A stretch of 64,000 bases of DNA from positions 49,772,698-49,836,697 of the forward strand of contig JALGQZ010000011.1 in assembly GCA_023105745.1 (NCBI GenBank), written 5' to 3'. Position 1 is the stretch's first letter, and the number at the start of each line of letters is the position of its first letter. A model generated the notes under the pieces. The model saw only the letters and a list, made by a program, of their open reading frames with translations, was not told where the DNA came from and ran no database searches. The translations under genes and the position numbers were made by a program. Positions 63,240 to 64,000 of this stretch are shown in pieces. The stretch comes from Austropuccinia psidii (lineage: Eukaryota; Basidiomycota; Pucciniomycetes; Pucciniales; Sphaerophragmiaceae).

Positions 63240-63941
63240 ATTATAAGAAAAATAAGAAATAAGAGGATTTCAGAACAGGAATCTTCTTATGGCAAATTAT
63301 AAATGAGGTACTCACCTTCAGAGACCTGAATGGTGGGTCCTGGAAAGTCCAATTTCTTGGCTTTCTTTCTTTTGGTAATTATTGGTTTTGGAGAACTTTG
63401 ACAAGTTTATTCCACCAATCTTTCAACAGTGGTTTGATTGTCCTCTATTGGGTTGTCTTCAAACACTAAAAAAGACAAATAAATATAAGTCTTTTATATA
63501 AAAGTGTTATTTTTGGTAAGATATGGCAATTTTCCACGTAAAAATTGCCTTTATATCTTTTTTTATAGAAAAAAAATGAAAATAATTAAAGAAATAAAAT
63601 TAAAATGAATAAAATAACTTTTTCTATTGGCTTTTAATTTTTTTATTTTTAAAGAATAAAATAAAAATGAATATGATCCTTTTCTAAAATTAATTTATAA
63701 TATAAAATATCTTTTTTACTCAATAGAGTAACTCAAAGAAAGTTTTTGAAAGTCTAAGGATGTGAAAAACCACGTGTAAGACAGTACAATTTCTTTCCAA
63801 ATGCCTCAATAACATTTAAAATCAATAAATATAAAATTATTATATAATTTTATGATTATAAGTATAATTTATTATTGGATAAGCCCAATTAGAATCTTTT
63901 TAAAGGTCTTTTAGAGTAAATATCATGGCCAGGCCCCCAAA
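63240..63941 (-). other. Gypsy copy 2 leader between 5' LTR and gag
   Basis: About 700 bases with no long frame. Next to the LTR, after a two-base gap, the minus strand reads TGGGGGCCTGGCCATGA, which has the TGG start of a tRNA primer-binding site; the tRNA is not identified. Confidence 0.4.
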
Positions 63942-64000
63942 TGTAAGGTTTAACTATAAAACAATAAGTAAAAATTACTAATATTTTACTTATTGAACTA
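63942..64000 (-). repeat. 5' LTR of Gypsy copy 2, first 59 bases only
   Basis: Starts TGTAAGGTTT and matches 55368-55426; continues beyond the window. Confidence 0.85.

Larger units (their letters stand above)
55368..64000 (-). mobile_element. Ty3/Gypsy retrotransposon (copy 2), nearly full length, point-mutated
   Basis: Left boundary: TATAAGGTTT at 55368 starts a repeat also found at 63942 (TGTAAGGTTT), so both LTRs are entered; the right one runs out of the window. Between them, read on the minus strand, is a roughly 700-base leader, gag-pol at 57471-63239 and a 3' tail. Domain order gag, protease, RT, RNase H, integrase is that of Ty3/Gypsy. Catalytic motifs are mostly intact but 12 in-frame stops interrupt the polyprotein. 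It is the same family as the relic at 1-4013. Confidence 0.9.

Noticed and set aside
60940..63246. Plus-strand ORFs across the Gypsy element (60940-61140, 61243-61791, 62900-63246)
   Set aside because: Antisense shadows of the gag-pol frame.
1..64000. CRISPR arrays, rRNA and functional tRNA genes
   Set aside because: No regular direct repeat with unique spacers, no rRNA-like blocks and no intact cloverleaf noticed on either strand.

Overview
The window looks like a piece of a large, repeat-rich, very AT-rich fungal genome. Short GT-AG introns, Ty3/Gypsy retrotransposons, a chromovirus and a PIF/Harbinger transposon all point to a fungus. The Gypsy polyproteins match, from memory and not from any search, families I associate with the myrtle rust Austropuccinia psidii (Pucciniales). 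A rust fungus is therefore the best guess, and the species is tentative.

Only one gene is clearly intact: an 8-exon Pumilio/PUF RNA-binding protein gene at 42101-45098 (+). Its seven introns remove to give one open frame of 805 codons. The base-contacting residues of its eight repeats read as the classic UGUAUAUA code. A weak spliced candidate gene lies tail-to-tail with it at about 45.4-46.2 kb (-). Most of the rest is mobile DNA or AT-rich sequence with no visible gene.

Layout: 1-4013 (+) is a badly decayed Gypsy gag-pol, broken at 4014 by a 1.4 kb LTR on the other strand. 5.4-17.6 kb holds relics: a decayed integrase of a second Gypsy family at 9.2-10.1 kb, an LTR-like tail, a worn tandem repeat at 12.9-13.95 kb and unassigned sequence. 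17626-19038 is a solo LTR with a TACCA target duplication. About 20.1-32 kb (-) is a decayed chromovirus (gag, protease/RT/RNase H, integrase, chromodomain), split by a 3.53 kb non-coding DNA transposon at 23783-27313 with inverted ends and an AGA duplication. 32.7-38.2 kb is almost pure A+T with long A and T runs. 38.2-42.1 kb holds simple repeats rich in TACTGTA/TACAGTA words, leading into the PUF gene. 46541-50572 is a complete Harbinger element with a TTA duplication, terminal inverted repeats and three ORF regions, all damaged except possibly the middle one. 50.6-52.7 kb is again homopolymer-rich. 53.75-55.37 kb is a GC-richer non-coding block. 55368 to the window end (-) is a Gypsy element of the same family as the first, with most of both LTRs or their edges present.

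The most interesting point is in that last element and its relic at the left edge. Two overlapping reading frames run through the gag N-terminus, and the alternative frame is recognisably conserved between the two diverged copies. It ends just after a TTTCCCA heptamer whose -1 slip leads exactly into the gag-pol frame. The gag-pol frame itself runs 1,922 codons without a single indel but carries 12 in-frame stops, several of them glutamate codons changed GAA to TAA.
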